Of a DNA stretch of 5,619 bases, positions 5,486-5,619 are shown one piece after another. The position numbers and the translations under genes are program-made. Below the pieces are notes generated by a model, which was not told where the DNA came from, ran no database searches, and was given only the letters and a program-made list of their open reading frames with translations. Origin of the DNA: an uncultured Eubacteriales bacterium (GTDB taxonomy: Bacteria > Bacillota_A > Clostridia > Lachnospirales > Lachnospiraceae); assembly GCA_902803345.1 (NCBI GenBank), contig CADCPV010000406.1, positions 1 through 5,619 of the forward strand, read 5' to 3'. Each line of letters opens with the position of its first letter. Position 1 is the first letter of the stretch.

Positions 5486-5619
5486 ATGAGGAAACGCTAC
5501 CTGAAAGAGCAACATCCGGTGATCTTTTCCGTGCTCTTGCTATCTGGGAAAATGTATCCGCATCTAATGGAAATCGACGAGGCCTGCGAGGGCAGAACGG
5601 AACTGATTGTCCTGCAGAT
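5486..5619 (+). CDS. tnpV: TnpV-like transposon protein fragment, N-terminally shortened, runs off window
   Basis: Forty-four codons are visible before the window ends. The stretch RYLKEQHP...LLLSGKMYPHLMEIDEAC closely resembles the core of TnpV, a small protein of unknown function carried by Tn4451-type clostridial transposons (recognised from memory, not by search). TnpV proteins usually have about 35-40 more residues before this point. Here the frame has a stop at 5471-5473 and the upstream bases belong to a repeat, so the N-terminal part seems to have been replaced. The ATG at 5486 has no good Shine-Dalgarno and probably corresponds to an internal codon of the ancestor. It is therefore likely a remnant. 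The C-terminal part lies beyond the window and may or may not be intact. It is oriented away from the two-component module and probably has no functional link with it. Confidence 0.6.
   Translation, partial: MRKRYLKEQHPVIFSVLLLSGKMYPHLMEIDEACEGRTELIVLQ

Overview
The window is most likely from a gut-type Clostridia genome (Lachnospiraceae or Oscillospiraceae). This rests on moderate GC, strong AGGAGG-type ribosome binding sites, a LytTR regulator paired with a short GHKL kinase, tandem ABC exporter half-transporters, and a fragment resembling TnpV, a protein of Tn4451-type clostridial transposons. No rRNA, tRNA or CRISPR array is present. The species cannot be read from the sequence.

Layout. 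Four genes on the minus strand read from right to left as one module. They are a LytTR response regulator (4629-5333), a short GHKL histidine kinase with no membrane segment (3961-4632, start and stop overlapping as ATGA), and two full-length ABC half-exporters (1899-3734 and 38-1909, overlapping by 11 bases). A good sigma-A promoter (-35 TTTACA, 17-base spacer, extended -10 TATGAT) lies just upstream of the regulator. A 226-base gap between kinase and first transporter is full of short direct and inverted repeats. At the far right, on the plus strand, a TnpV-like reading frame without its usual N-terminal part begins where one of these repeats ends, and runs off the window.

How it may work. 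The kinase should phosphorylate the regulator on Asp60, and the regulator should bind DNA through its LytTR domain. The two ABC proteins each have six predicted membrane segments and a complete nucleotide-binding domain, and probably form a heterodimeric exporter. Substrate and signal are unknown. No precursor peptide, modification enzyme or AgrB/AgrD-like gene is visible. The kinase has no sensor domain, so the transporter pair or a cytosolic ligand may supply the signal (inference).

Most unusual point. The module is tightly bracketed by inverted copies of a 25-base motif (1-25 and 5410-5434, 21 of 25 identical). A related 45-base structured repeat occurs in the kinase-transporter gap and, inverted, next to the TnpV fragment. 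The repeats look like a REP-like palindromic family spread through the gaps of this locus. Whether they ever moved the module as a unit cannot be decided from one window.
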